From an uncultured Actinomycetes bacterium (lineage in GTDB: Bacteria; Actinomycetota; Actinomycetes; S36-B12; UBA5976): DNA of 8,386 nt. A program made the position numbers and the translations under genes. Each line of letters begins with the position of its first letter. Position 1 is the stretch's first letter. Positions 1 to 7,087 of this stretch are shown here, in pieces. The notes beneath the pieces were generated by a model that was not told where the DNA came from, made no database searches, and saw only the letters and a list, made by a program, of their open reading frames with translations. The stretch covers positions 1-8,386 of the forward strand of contig CAJBBC010000043.1 in the NCBI GenBank assembly GCA_903951185.1, given 5' to 3'.

Positions 1-16
1 GCTGCTCCACCCCGCG
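1..16 (-). tRNA. Initiator tRNA-fMet, 5' portion only (runs off the window)
   Basis: Read on the minus strand from position 16 to 1 the bases are CGCGGGGTGGAGCAGC. This matches the 5' end of bacterial initiator tRNA: a 7-nt acceptor strand CGCGGGG starting with the unpaired C1 typical of tRNA-fMet, then U8, G9, the D-stem strand GAGC and the start of the D-loop. The anticodon and 3' half lie outside, so identity rests on 16 bases and memory of the conserved initiator sequence. A promoter-like sequence sits just upstream at 28-55. No terminator is seen between the DUF2200 stop and the tRNA, so read-through from the upstream operon is possible. Confidence 0.72.
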
Positions 17-27
17 TCGGCTTACTA

Positions 28-55
28 AGAATACGGCAGTTCACTAGGCGATCAA
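28..55 (-). promoter_or_regulatory. Candidate promoter of the tRNA-fMet gene
   Basis: On the minus strand TTGATC (50-55) is followed after 16 nt by TATTCT (28-33). These match the -35 (TTGACA) and -10 (TATAAT) consensus at 4 and 5 of 6 positions. A start about 6-7 nt further on would give a short leader before the tRNA 5' end at 16. The call is by consensus matching only. Confidence 0.5.
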
Positions 56-80
56 AATCGAGTATTTAACCCTAGAAAGG

Positions 81-422
81 CTATTCGCGCAGGATTTTTT
101 CCATCGGTCGCCCTTTAGCCAATTCATCAACTAATTTGTCCAAGTAGCGAATTTTCTTCATCAACGGATCTTCAATTTCTTCAATCCGAACACCACAAAT
201 TGTCCCAGTGATTAGTTTGGATTTTCGGTTCAATTTAACAACTTTAAAAAAATCTTCAAATGTTGTTTCAGCTTTAAGATGCTCTTTAATCTCAACTGGA
301 GTCAATCCAGTTAGCCAACAAATAACCTTATCTAATTCAGCCTTAGTCCTATTTTTACGTTCGATCTTATTAACGTAATGAACGTAGACCGAGGCAACGC
401 TCATCTTAAATAATTTGCTCAT
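81..422 (-). CDS. DUF2200 family protein
   Basis: This is a 113-residue soluble protein with no signal peptide or membrane segment. It follows the DUF2200 pattern throughout: MSVASVYVHYVNKIERKNRT near residues 7-26, an acidic-aromatic stretch TTFEDFF (53-59), ICGVRIEEIEDPLM (75-88) and the C-terminal block IRYLDKLVDELAKG with MEKIL (91-111). The length is usual for the family, so it appears complete. The biochemical role of DUF2200 is not known to me. It starts at ATG 422, 11 nt after the stop of the FUSC-like gene and preceded only by a weak GGA, so it is probably the last gene of that operon and may be translated by coupling. The TAG stop is at 81-83. Confidence 0.85.
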   Translation of the reverse strand: MSKLFKMSVASVYVHYVNKIERKNRTKAELDKVICWLTGLTPVEIKEHLKAETTFEDFFKVVKLNRKSKLITGTICGVRIEEIEDPLMKKIRYLDKLVDELAKGRPMEKILRE

Positions 423-433
423 TTTAAATCCGG

Positions 434-1528
434 TCAGGTTAGTAGATCATTAATTTTCTCGGCGTCTCGCAGAATCGAACCACCAATTAAAAGGGGCTGA
501 GTTTCATCGAGCCCACGAAGTTCCTTTATTGCCTCATCACGCATTTCATCAAAAGCAACATCATCTTCATCAGCTGAAGTGGCGGGTGCAATTTCGGCAA
601 CTTCAGCCTGCTCTGAAATTACATCTGCAGTAGCGCTCAAAACACCAGCAAGTGCACTTGCCAATAAGGTCGGGATTTTTTCAGATTTACCGAAAGTTAG
701 TACTAATTCCCGACAGATGCTCACGACTGTGGCAGCCGTTGCCTCATTCATTTCAATCTGTTTAAGCACTGCTTCAGCATCACGTCGATCAATAATTGGT
801 GACCAGCCTGAGCCTTCAACGGCGGATAATGCCTGAGCTTTAATCTCGAGTAACTCCTCGGATATCCGCTCAGCTTTTGCCAACCAGAGCACTGCTTGAG
901 TGGGCGTTATTTGCCCAGCTTCACTAGATAACTTGTCCGAAATTTTGTGCAGGAGGGCAGCCATCGCCAACGCCTGATCGATACCGGCTTTCAATGCACG
1001 ACTATGCGGCGAACCTTTGCGTACAAAGTAAGAAACAAAAATAGCTAATGCCACACCCAGCAAAACTCCAAAAAAGCGTTGCTCAATAGTTTCAATCGCT
1101 CCACTTGAGGTGCGTGGACCCATCACCAAAATTAATGTAATACCAAGTGCAATTGCACCTTCTTCACCAAGTTTTAATAAACGCGCTGTTATAAAGCAAC
1201 TAAAAACAGCGAATAAAACCACGAAAGAATTAAAACCGATTAATTGAATGGCGGTAAATGCAACAGTGCCGCCAATTAGTACGCCAATAATTTGGGTAAA
1301 GCTTTCCCGAATAGAGTCGTGGAAAGTATGTCTGACTGAAACAAGTGTTGTTATAGCTGCTGTTGTTCCAGAAATCATATTGCTGTTAGCGCCGATGAAG
1401 TAGGCAGTAGTCGCCGCAAGTGAACTAAGCACAGCTAGGCGAAAATATGGTGCATTTGTGACATCGCGAAGCGTCACTTTGCTGCCAGCGATATTCTTCG
1501 GTGTGAAGAAATCTCTGAATGCACTCAT
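434..1528 (-). CDS. FUSC / aromatic-acid-exporter-like membrane protein
   Basis: The protein has 364 residues. The N-terminal half holds about six hydrophobic segments (roughly 29-48, 51-66, 79-99, 101-117, 122-137 and 152-168), ending with RFFGVLLGVALAIFVSYFVRKG, the GxxxG-like last helix and basic boundary typical of the FUSC/ArAE family. The C-terminal half (about 175-364) is predicted cytoplasmic and helical, with an acidic patch DEDDVAFDE near 320-328. Family members are inner-membrane proteins, some linked to export of aromatic acids or fusaric acid, but the substrate cannot be read from sequence. It carries one TM block, half the size of the large two-block exporters, as is common in Gram-positives. 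It lies 27 nt after the eRF1-like gene and 11 nt before the DUF2200 gene, which implies one transcript. Start is ATG 1528 with AGG 5 nt upstream. Confidence 0.8.
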   Translation of the reverse strand: MSAFRDFFTPKNIAGSKVTLRDVTNAPYFRLAVLSSLAATTAYFIGANSNMISGTTAAITTLVSVRHTFHDSIRESFTQIIGVLIGGTVAFTAIQLIGFNSFVVLFAVFSCFITARLLKLGEEGAIALGITLILVMGPRTSSGAIETIEQRFFGVLLGVALAIFVSYFVRKGSPHSRALKAGIDQALAMAALLHKISDKLSSEAGQITPTQAVLWLAKAERISEELLEIKAQALSAVEGSGWSPIIDRRDAEAVLKQIEMNEATAATVVSICRELVLTFGKSEKIPTLLASALAGVLSATADVISEQAEVAEIAPATSADEDDVAFDEMRDEAIKELRGLDETQPLLIGGSILRDAEKINDLLT

Positions 1529-1555
1529 ATTTGCCTAACTTATTTGTTTTACTTT

Positions 1556-1981
1556 TTAACGTCGGTGAACTGGCTCATCGAACCAGTTTCGAGCTGCGGC
1601 TAAAATTTCATTTTCCGTCATTGCTGGAACATTAATATCAAGTGCGCCAACAACTTTATGGGCAACATCTTTATGGTGTCGTTCAAGATGCTGCACGAAT
1701 TTAACCATCCAGTTAGCTTTGCCATTTCCATGACCAACTAAAAGTATTTCTCCAGCAGTTGCCAACGCAGCAGATATTGCTTCGTAGTATGCCTTCGCTG
1801 CTTTATCTGAATCATGCCCACTATGGTGCTGTGCATCACGCACATGACGATGATTTTCAGCATTAGCCGGTTGGTGGACTACTTCAGGTTTAGTTCCTTT
1901 TTCTGCATTTGTTGTCCATATTCTGGTTTCATCACGTTCAATTACGGCGACCACAACTTTGTTCGCTAAATCTGCACTCAT
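1556..1981 (-). CDS. eRF1 domain-3-like (baeRF-type) small protein
   Basis: The 141-residue soluble protein begins with a strand reading a short Arg-containing hairpin (VVVAVIERDETRIWTT, 9-24). A histidine-rich linker follows (H36, H44, H46, H52, H53, H56), then a helix KAYYEAISAALATAGEIL and the core LLVGHGNGKANWMVKFVQHLERHH (80-103). It ends with VVGALDINVPAMTENEILAAARNWF (110-134). This order of elements matches the C-terminal domain 3 of eRF1/Pelota found in bacterial archaeo-eukaryotic release-factor-like (baeRF) proteins, where LL-G-G-GKAN and the ENEILAAAR helix are recognisable. The catalytic GGQ domain of true release factors is absent, so peptide-release activity is not expected. 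A ribosome-related role is only inference. It is the first gene of the minus-strand run; ATG 1981 has a weak AAGAAG Shine-Dalgarno-like sequence upstream. Confidence 0.6.
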   Translation of the reverse strand: MSADLANKVVVAVIERDETRIWTTNAEKGTKPEVVHQPANAENHRHVRDAQHHSGHDSDKAAKAYYEAISAALATAGEILLVGHGNGKANWMVKFVQHLERHHKDVAHKVVGALDINVPAMTENEILAAARNWFDEPVHRR

Positions 1982-2013
1982 TTTGACTTCTTTCTATTTT
2001 TCCTTCATTTACA

Positions 2014-2019
2014 ACTTTA
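2014..2019 (-). promoter_or_regulatory. Candidate -10 box for the 1981-to-81 operon
   Basis: TAAAGT on the minus strand fits the actinobacterial TANNNT -10 pattern and would give a leader of about 25 nt before ATG 1981. No convincing -35 box is seen at 16-18 nt. The same hexamer appears before the sigma-factor ATG at 7234. Support is pattern matching only. Confidence 0.35.
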
Positions 2020-2078
2020 CTCGCCGAAAATCTAATGCCCGAACTTAACCCAAAATAGGGAGTCAGTAGTTGTGGGGA

Positions 2079-2084
2079 TATAGT
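2079..2084 (+). promoter_or_regulatory. Candidate -10 box giving a leaderless EamA transcript
   Basis: TATAGT matches TATAAT at 5 of 6 positions and ends exactly 6 nt before ATG 2091, so the usual start site about 7 nt downstream of the box would fall on the A of the start codon. No clear -35 hexamer is found at 16-18 nt upstream, which is common for actinobacterial promoters. The alternative reading is that this stretch is coding and translation begins at TTG 2070, which has AGGGAG at 2057-2062, 7 nt upstream. Confidence 0.5.
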
Positions 2085-2090
2085 CGATTT

Positions 2091-2978
2091 ATGACTCCTC
2101 GCCAACTCAACATGTATGCCTGGGTTGCAATTATGTGGGGGTCTTCATTTGCTTTTCTAGTTCCAGTAGTTGCTTCACTGGGCTGGGCAGGTGGTGTTGC
2201 TTTTCGGGGTTTCATTGCCAGCGCAATAGTTTTCCTAATTGCTTTAGCCACAAAACGTAGTTTGGATTTCGACGGAAATTGGAAACATTTTGCCGTGCTT
2301 GGCGCCACCAGCGTTGGTATGAATCTAGGTGGAATGAATTTTGCCCTTAGTCGCCTTGGCACTCAGTTAACCGCCATTTTAGTGACAACAATTCCACTTT
2401 ATAGTTTGGTAATAGAAAGTATCTGGTCCCGCAAAAAACCAGCTTTAATAAAAACTATCGGCTTAATTGTTGGTTTCAGTGGCGTTGTTATTTTGATTGG
2501 CTTATCGCCACAAGCGGTTAATCGAGAATTTTGGCTAGGGGTATTTGGTTCATTTATTGCTTCATTTGGTTTTGCCTTGGGTGGGAATTACTCACGTCAT
2601 AAAGCAGCGCACATTGGCTCTTGGGAACAAACTATTGGAACATTTCTTTTTGGTTCACTTTGGACTATGCCATTACTCTTTATCGCGCCAATTATTCGCA
2701 CGCCAACTGTGGGTGACATCCTTTCTTTGATTGCGGTAGCCGCGACCGCAAGTTCACTTGCCTACATTCTTTACTTCAAGTTAGTGGCTGAAGTTGGTGC
2801 TACTACAGCATTAACAACTGAATTTTTAGTTCCGGTCGTTGCCGTTATTCTTGGCTACTTGTTATTTAGTGAAACACTTTCAGTAAATCAAGTTATTGGG
2901 TCAGTGATTATTATGGTTGGCTGCGCACTTGTTATGGGCTTGAATCCTTTTGCTAAGCGAAAAGTTTCAGCGAGTTAA
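2091..2978 (+). CDS. EamA/DMT family transporter
   Basis: This is a 295-residue integral membrane protein with ten hydrophobic helices arranged as two EamA repeats. The first repeat begins at AWVAIMWGSSFAF (10-22). The second ends with EFLVPVVAVILGYLLFSETLS (244-264), followed by IGSVIIMVGCALVM (269-282), a characteristic EamA closing block. A basic tail (KRK) follows. The family exports or imports metabolites, often amino acids, and the substrate is not predictable here. I prefer ATG 2091 because MTPRQLNMYAW leads directly into helix 1 and a TATAGT box lies 6 nt before it. TTG 2070, with a good Shine-Dalgarno 7 nt upstream, would add 7 residues. The P450 gene begins 5 nt after the stop, so the two are probably co-transcribed. 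Confidence 0.85.
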   Translation: MTPRQLNMYAWVAIMWGSSFAFLVPVVASLGWAGGVAFRGFIASAIVFLIALATKRSLDFDGNWKHFAVLGATSVGMNLGGMNFALSRLGTQLTAILVTTIPLYSLVIESIWSRKKPALIKTIGLIVGFSGVVILIGLSPQAVNREFWLGVFGSFIASFGFALGGNYSRHKAAHIGSWEQTIGTFLFGSLWTMPLLFIAPIIRTPTVGDILSLIAVAATASSLAYILYFKLVAEVGATTALTTEFLVPVVAVILGYLLFSETLSVNQVIGSVIIMVGCALVMGLNPFAKRKVSAS

Positions 2979-2983
2979 GTTTC

Positions 2984-4315
2984 ATGACCAAAATAGAAAA
3001 TCTACCAAAGCGTTACGGCTGGAATACCCCGGTGACTGCACCAGGTCCAAAGGGTATGCAGATGTTAACGATGATGAAAAAAATAATGGCCGAACCCCTT
3101 CCGTTTTTGGCAAATGCAAGATTGCAATTTGGTGATGTAGTCCAATTTCCAATTCCAAAACCGGCTACTTATTTTGTCGCCTCACCTGAAGGTGCTCGGG
3201 ATATTTTGGTGGCAAAACACAAGCAAGTAAATAAACGAACCATCCAATACACCTCACTTTCTTTAGTAACCGGGGAAGGTTTACTGACTGCAGATGGAGA
3301 AGTTTGGAAACAGCGCCGCCGGATACTTCAACCAGCTTTCCATCACGAAATGATTGCGCTAACCCAAAATGAAGTTGTCGCAGCTTTAGATCGACTTAAT
3401 CAGCGCTGGACTAAAGCAGTTTCAGCTGGCGATGAAATCATGGATTTAGACCAAGAGATGATGTCGCTTGCACTAGAGATCACCGGCAATACGTTATTCG
3501 GCACGGACTTAAGTGGCGAAGCACTTGAAATAACCCAAGCAACGATTAGCGCACTTCATGGCGTGGTTGCTCGAGCTCAAAATCCACTCGCTTTACCTTT
3601 ACGAATTCCAACGCCAGCGAATCAAAGTATGAATAAAGCGGTCGCGTTACTCGATTCAGCCATCGATCGAATTTTGAAATTAAGACTTAAAGATCGATTA
3701 CCCGCAGGCCAACCAATAAGAGATATGCTCGATGTGCTACTGGCAGCTCAAGATGCAAATGATATAAATAAGGAACAACTCCGCGATGAAATAGCAACTT
3801 TCATAGTTGCTGGCCATGAGACAGTGGCAAGTGCTTTAACTTGGGCAGTGCACTTACTTGGTAAAAATATGAATGAGCAAGAAGCTTTAGCGGCAAATTC
3901 AGATCGTAGCCTGCAAGTTTTTAATGAGACTTTGCGACTTTATCCACCAGCCTGGTTAATTACGCGTCGAACTTTAGAACCAGTTGTGGTTTCTGATATT
4001 GAAATTCCAGCAAACTCTTTAGTGATCTTAAGTCCTTGGGTTACCCATCGACATGAATCAGTTTGGCAAGATCCATTAAAGTTCAATCCCGATCGCATGA
4101 AAGATGGTGTGCCACAAGTTGGTTACTTACCATTCGGAGCTGGACCAAGATTATGTATCGGTCGCGATATGGCACTGCTCGAAGGATCTTTAATTTTGGC
4201 CGATCTGTACCGCAATTGGAAAATCACTCCGTTACAAAGTGGTGAAGTTCCAATTGATGCATCGGTAACGCTACGTCCTCATAATGGCCTACCTATGCGG
4301 GTAACTGCCCGTTAA
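2984..4315 (+). CDS. Cytochrome P450
   Basis: The 443-residue protein carries all the P450 hallmarks. These are the C-helix WKQRRR (108-113), the I-helix oxygen-activation motif AGHET (276-280) with the acid-alcohol pair E279/T280, the K-helix ExxR (E315-R318), the FNPDRM meander (367-372) and the heme loop FGAGPRLCIG (384-393) with Cys391 as thiolate ligand. It is a haem monooxygenase expected to hydroxylate or epoxidise a hydrophobic substrate using electrons from a ferredoxin or flavodoxin system. No such partner is encoded in the window, so it must be supplied elsewhere. There is no N-terminal membrane anchor, as usual for soluble bacterial P450s. The heme loop with RLCIG and the AGHET motif recall CYP families with eukaryote-like (class II type) cores rather than CamC. 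It starts 5 nt after the EamA stop with no strong Shine-Dalgarno, suggesting coupled translation. Confidence 0.93.
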   Translation: MTKIENLPKRYGWNTPVTAPGPKGMQMLTMMKKIMAEPLPFLANARLQFGDVVQFPIPKPATYFVASPEGARDILVAKHKQVNKRTIQYTSLSLVTGEGLLTADGEVWKQRRRILQPAFHHEMIALTQNEVVAALDRLNQRWTKAVSAGDEIMDLDQEMMSLALEITGNTLFGTDLSGEALEITQATISALHGVVARAQNPLALPLRIPTPANQSMNKAVALLDSAIDRILKLRLKDRLPAGQPIRDMLDVLLAAQDANDINKEQLRDEIATFIVAGHETVASALTWAVHLLGKNMNEQEALAANSDRSLQVFNETLRLYPPAWLITRRTLEPVVVSDIEIPANSLVILSPWVTHRHESVWQDPLKFNPDRMKDGVPQVGYLPFGAGPRLCIGRDMALLEGSLILADLYRNWKITPLQSGEVPIDASVTLRPHNGLPMRVTAR

Positions 4316-4340
4316 ATAAGTAATAAAATTGTCGTAGGCT
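4312..4340 (+). promoter_or_regulatory. Possible promoter for the DUF1232 gene
   Basis: TTAAAT (4312-4317) and TAGGCT (4335-4340) are separated by 17 nt. The -35 is a weak match (3 of 6). The -10 is the same hexamer seen before aroA. A start near 4347 would give a leader of about 27 nt that includes AAGG at 4365-4368. The P450 stop overlaps the -35 box, and no terminator follows the P450 gene, so read-through is also likely. Confidence 0.3.
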
Positions 4341-4373
4341 TTAAATAAGAAGTTATTGGCAGCTAAGGTTTGG

Positions 4374-4775
4374 ATGTTTAGTCGAATGAAGTTTTCGGAT
4401 CGGGCGATCAAAGCTACAGTTAAAGCCGCAACAGATTTTTTCACAAAGAACCCAGAAAAAATCCAAGGTGTTTTGGATGCCTTCCCTAAAAAATTATCAG
4501 CTGCCGGAAAAATCCCATTTGCTGAACAAATCACAGCTGCTTACTATGCGCTTCGTGATCCTAAGACACCGTTTAAAGTTAAAGCTACCTTGGCTGCTGC
4601 CCTTGCATATTTCATAATGCCAGCTGACTTAATTCCAGATGTTATTGCTGGATTTGGCTTTAGTGACGATATTGCTGTTCTACTACTTGTTTTAAATCGA
4701 GTTAGTTCGTCGATTAATGAATCCCACTATGAGTTAGCTAGACGGAGATTGCAGGGCGAAGAGGAGTCTTCGTAG
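4374..4775 (+). CDS. DUF1232 (YkvA-like) membrane-associated protein
   Basis: The 133-residue protein ends in the DUF1232 signature at about residues 70-105. A hydrophobic helix KATLAAALAYFIMPADLIPD leads into the turn GFGFSDDIAVLLLVLNRV, matching the family pattern Y-x-I-x-P-x-D-L-I-P-D ... D-D. The N-terminal half (1-65) is amphipathic and basic. Family members are small proteins of unknown function with one or two membrane helices. ATG 4374 is chosen because AAGG lies 5 nt upstream. TTG 4356 would add 6 residues but has its purine-rich AAGAAG only 3 nt away, and ATG 4386 has no visible site. The last 42 bp overlap the 3' end of rsgA on the other strand. Confidence 0.8.
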   Translation: MFSRMKFSDRAIKATVKAATDFFTKNPEKIQGVLDAFPKKLSAAGKIPFAEQITAAYYALRDPKTPFKVKATLAAALAYFIMPADLIPDVIAGFGFSDDIAVLLLVLNRVSSSINESHYELARRRLQGEEESS

Positions 4776-5762
4776 CGAAGTTAATCTTTGTTGCCCTGCT
4801 TTTCCAGCATTACCTGATTCAACCCAACTATCTAAAGCGCAATCGGGCGGCCGCCCACCACTGGCACTGACATGGGTGCAGGCGCGAGGGCAGTCAAGTG
4901 CACCTTCAACTAGTTCAGGAAATGATTCGATAATGTCTTGCGGCTTTACATGGGCTAAGCCGAAAGACCGAACACCAGGTGTATCAATAACCCATCCGCT
5001 GTCACCTGGCAAAGCCAGAGCTACTGCCGAAGTTGAGGTATGTTTACCGCGGCCAGTTATGTCATTCACATCGCCAGTTACGCGATCGGCATTAGGCACA
5101 AGTGCATTAACTAAAGTTGATTTTCCAACACCAGAATGACCGATAAACACAGTGCTGTGACCATTCAGAAGTTTTCTGAGGTCTGAAATACCTTTACCCT
5201 TTTTATTATCGATTAAGACATGGGGTAAATCCATCCCATCGTAGTTAGCCAGTAATTCTTTTGCGGAAGCTAAATCAGTTTTAGTAATAACAAATATCGG
5301 TTGCATCCCAGCGTGAAATGCGGCCACTAAAGATCTGTCAATGAGGCCAACTCTTGGCTCCGGGTTTGTTACCGAAGTAACAATTGCCATTTGATCTGCG
5401 TTAGCCACAATTACTCGCTCAACAGGATCAGTGTCGTCGGCTGTTCGCATCAACTCATTTGTTCGGGGGAGTACTTCTACAAGTCGAGCTAAAGTGTCCG
5501 TTTTTCCGGAGAGATCTCCGACTAATCGAACTAAGTCGCCGATAGTTACACCTTTGCGCCCAAGTTCGCGCGCTTTAACTGTTACTACATTTACTTGCTC
5601 TTCATGGATGACGTTAAGTGGATACACGCACGTTATGCGACCACGGTCGATTGCTACCACTTGACCTATTTCGGCTGCCGAGAAATCGGGACGATCCTTT
5701 GACCTGCGACGAGAGTTGAACCGATTTGGTCGGTCAAAATTCTGCTCTTCGTACCGAGTCAC
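4734..5762 (-). CDS. rsgA: Ribosome small-subunit-dependent GTPase RsgA
   Basis: RsgA is a circularly permuted GTPase that helps late 30S assembly by checking the decoding region. In the 342-residue protein an N-terminal OB fold (about 30-100, with AIDRGRITCVYP) comes first. The permuted G motifs follow: G4 TKTD (160-163), the G1 P-loop GHSGVGKST (208-216), the G2 region GRGKHTST (237-244) and G3 DTPG (260-263). A zinc domain comes last, with C291, C295, H297 and C308. The first in-frame GTG is at 5783, but I choose GTG 5762. It gives a start M-T-R-Y matching the short RYGxxDED-like N-termini of actinobacterial RsgA, it forms a GTGA overlap with the aroA stop, and GGTGA lies just upstream. 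The gene follows aroA as in Mycobacterium and is translationally coupled to it. Confidence 0.93.
   Translation of the reverse strand: MTRYEEQNFDRPNRFNSRRRSKDRPDFSAAEIGQVVAIDRGRITCVYPLNVIHEEQVNVVTVKARELGRKGVTIGDLVRLVGDLSGKTDTLARLVEVLPRTNELMRTADDTDPVERVIVANADQMAIVTSVTNPEPRVGLIDRSLVAAFHAGMQPIFVITKTDLASAKELLANYDGMDLPHVLIDNKKGKGISDLRKLLNGHSTVFIGHSGVGKSTLVNALVPNADRVTGDVNDITGRGKHTSTSAVALALPGDSGWVIDTPGVRSFGLAHVKPQDIIESFPELVEGALDCPRACTHVSASGGRPPDCALDSWVESGNAGKAGQQRLTSLRRLLFALQSPSS
4757..4780. repeat. Three-arm inverted repeat at the convergent gene ends
   Basis: CGAAGA (4757-4762), TCTTCG (4767-4772) and CGAAG (4776-4780) are successive complementary arms, so the middle arm can pair with either neighbour (loops GGAG and TAG). 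The structure straddles the DUF1232 stop codon and lies inside the rsgA tail. No U-tract follows on either strand, so it is not a standard intrinsic terminator. It could be a pause or protective hairpin, or chance. Confidence 0.35.
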
Positions 5763-7081
5763 GAATTCACCATTTCTAGCCACATGTTGCCAAAGCCTGG
5801 CAGAGTTTTACTAGTCGTTTCAATATTTTCTATTTGCAAATCAGGAACTCGAAGCCCGATAACCGCTCCGGCCATGGCCATTCGATGATCGTCATATGTA
5901 GCAAAAGTGCCACCAGTTAAAGTTGCTGGCTGGATTACTAAACCATCAGCTGTTTCCTTAACTGTTCCGCCTAGTTTTGTTAACTCAGTTGCTAGGGCAG
6001 CTAGACGGTCAGTTTCATGTCCACGTAAATGTGCAATCCCGCGAAGTTGAGACGGTGTTTGCGCTAGGGCACATAAGGCGGCAATAACAGGAGTCAATTC
6101 ACCGACATTGTGCATATCAAAATCAATACCAAAAATTTCACCAGTTCCACTAAATTTTACATCGCTACCATTTCGCTCAACTTTTCCACCGAGTGAAGGA
6201 ATCAATTCTCGTAATGTATCTCCAGCTTGTGAAGTTTGAGTTGGCCAATTTTTTATCGTTACTGATCCACCTGTGACTAAAGCCGCGGCAACAAACGGCG
6301 CGGCGTTAGATAAATCGGGTTCAACAGTGACGTTAAATCCTTGAGGTTTGCCTGGTTCAATTTTCCAGGAAGCCTGATTTGAATTAAGTATGTTTACTGA
6401 AACTGGGATACCAACTTGGGCCAGAGTCTCAACGGTCATTTCAATATGTGGAAGAGATGGCAACTGCCCACCGTTATGCACTACTTCAACACCATCATCA
6501 AATCTTGATCCAGCCAACAAAAGTGCACTGATAAATTGTGATGAAGCTGAAGCATCGAGTTCGACGCGGCCACCAGCTATTCGACTATTGGCCGCAATGG
6601 TGAAGGGTAAAGTTCCTCGACCATCATCCACAATTTTTGCACCAAGTTTTTCCAGAGACTCAATAATTTGTTTCATTGGGCGAAGCCGGGCGCGTGGATC
6701 CCCATCAAATCGGACATCACCATCGGCCAGGGTGGCAATTGGTGGAACAAAGCGCATGACAGTTCCAGCCAAGCCACAATCAATTTCAGTTGGGCCCGTA
6801 AATTTACCTGGCGTAATAATTAAGTCAGCCTCTGATGGGCCAGCTTGCAAGTCATAATCTCGAAGTGCATTTGGGCTATTTTCAATACCAACGCCTAATG
6901 AAGTTAAAGCATTAACCATCAAATCTGTATCGCGAGCTCGAAGCGGCAAATTAATTCTTGAGGGAGTGCTCGCAATTGCTGACAACAATAGCCATCGATT
7001 TGTTAAGGATTTTGACCCAGGAATTGAAATATGGGCGTCCAGCGCTGCACTCCTAGTTGGCGCATTCCAAAGGTCAATCAC
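5759..7081 (-). CDS. aroA: 3-phosphoshikimate 1-carboxyvinyltransferase (EPSP synthase)
   Basis: The enzyme transfers enolpyruvyl from PEP to shikimate-3-phosphate, the sixth step of the shikimate pathway to chorismate, in the cytosol. The 440 residues show the family blocks in order: IPGSKSLTNR (20-29), CGLAGTVMRFVPP (102-114), GDPRARLRPM (127-136), ASSQFISALLLAG (179-191), PDLSNAAPF (255-263), HLRGHETDRL (351-360), YDDHRMAMA (396-404) and SKTLPGFG (424-431). At the place of the E. coli catalytic Asp313 it has VGELTP with Glu328, which is the actinobacterial form and not a defect. The length is typical. Start is GTG 7081, since no ATG lies nearby upstream and residues 18-24 then align normally. 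A TAGGCT box 6 nt before GTG suggests a leaderless transcript. It diverges from the sigma-factor gene and overlaps rsgA. Confidence 0.96.
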   Translation of the reverse strand: MIDLWNAPTRSAALDAHISIPGSKSLTNRWLLLSAIASTPSRINLPLRARDTDLMVNALTSLGVGIENSPNALRDYDLQAGPSEADLIITPGKFTGPTEIDCGLAGTVMRFVPPIATLADGDVRFDGDPRARLRPMKQIIESLEKLGAKIVDDGRGTLPFTIAANSRIAGGRVELDASASSQFISALLLAGSRFDDGVEVVHNGGQLPSLPHIEMTVETLAQVGIPVSVNILNSNQASWKIEPGKPQGFNVTVEPDLSNAAPFVAAALVTGGSVTIKNWPTQTSQAGDTLRELIPSLGGKVERNGSDVKFSGTGEIFGIDFDMHNVGELTPVIAALCALAQTPSQLRGIAHLRGHETDRLAALATELTKLGGTVKETADGLVIQPATLTGGTFATYDDHRMAMAGAVIGLRVPDLQIENIETTSKTLPGFGNMWLEMVNS

Positions 7082-7087
7082 CCTCTT

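Noticed and set aside
2583..2588. A second GGGAAT, as a possible SigR -35
   Set aside because: It lies inside the EamA gene and 18 nt downstream there is GCG rather than GTT.
2984..4315. P450 as part of a secondary-metabolite cluster
   Set aside because: Flanking genes are a generic transporter, DUF1232 and housekeeping genes; no synthase, tailoring enzyme or redox partner is seen.
6390..6857. A 155-codon open frame on the plus strand
   Set aside because: It lies wholly antisense within aroA, whose motifs are intact, and its product shows no recognisable domain; it is a shadow frame.
5759..7081. Glu328 in place of the catalytic Asp of E. coli AroA, as a possible inactive or unusual enzyme
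   Set aside because: The VGELTP form is the usual one in actinobacterial AroA and all other motifs are present.
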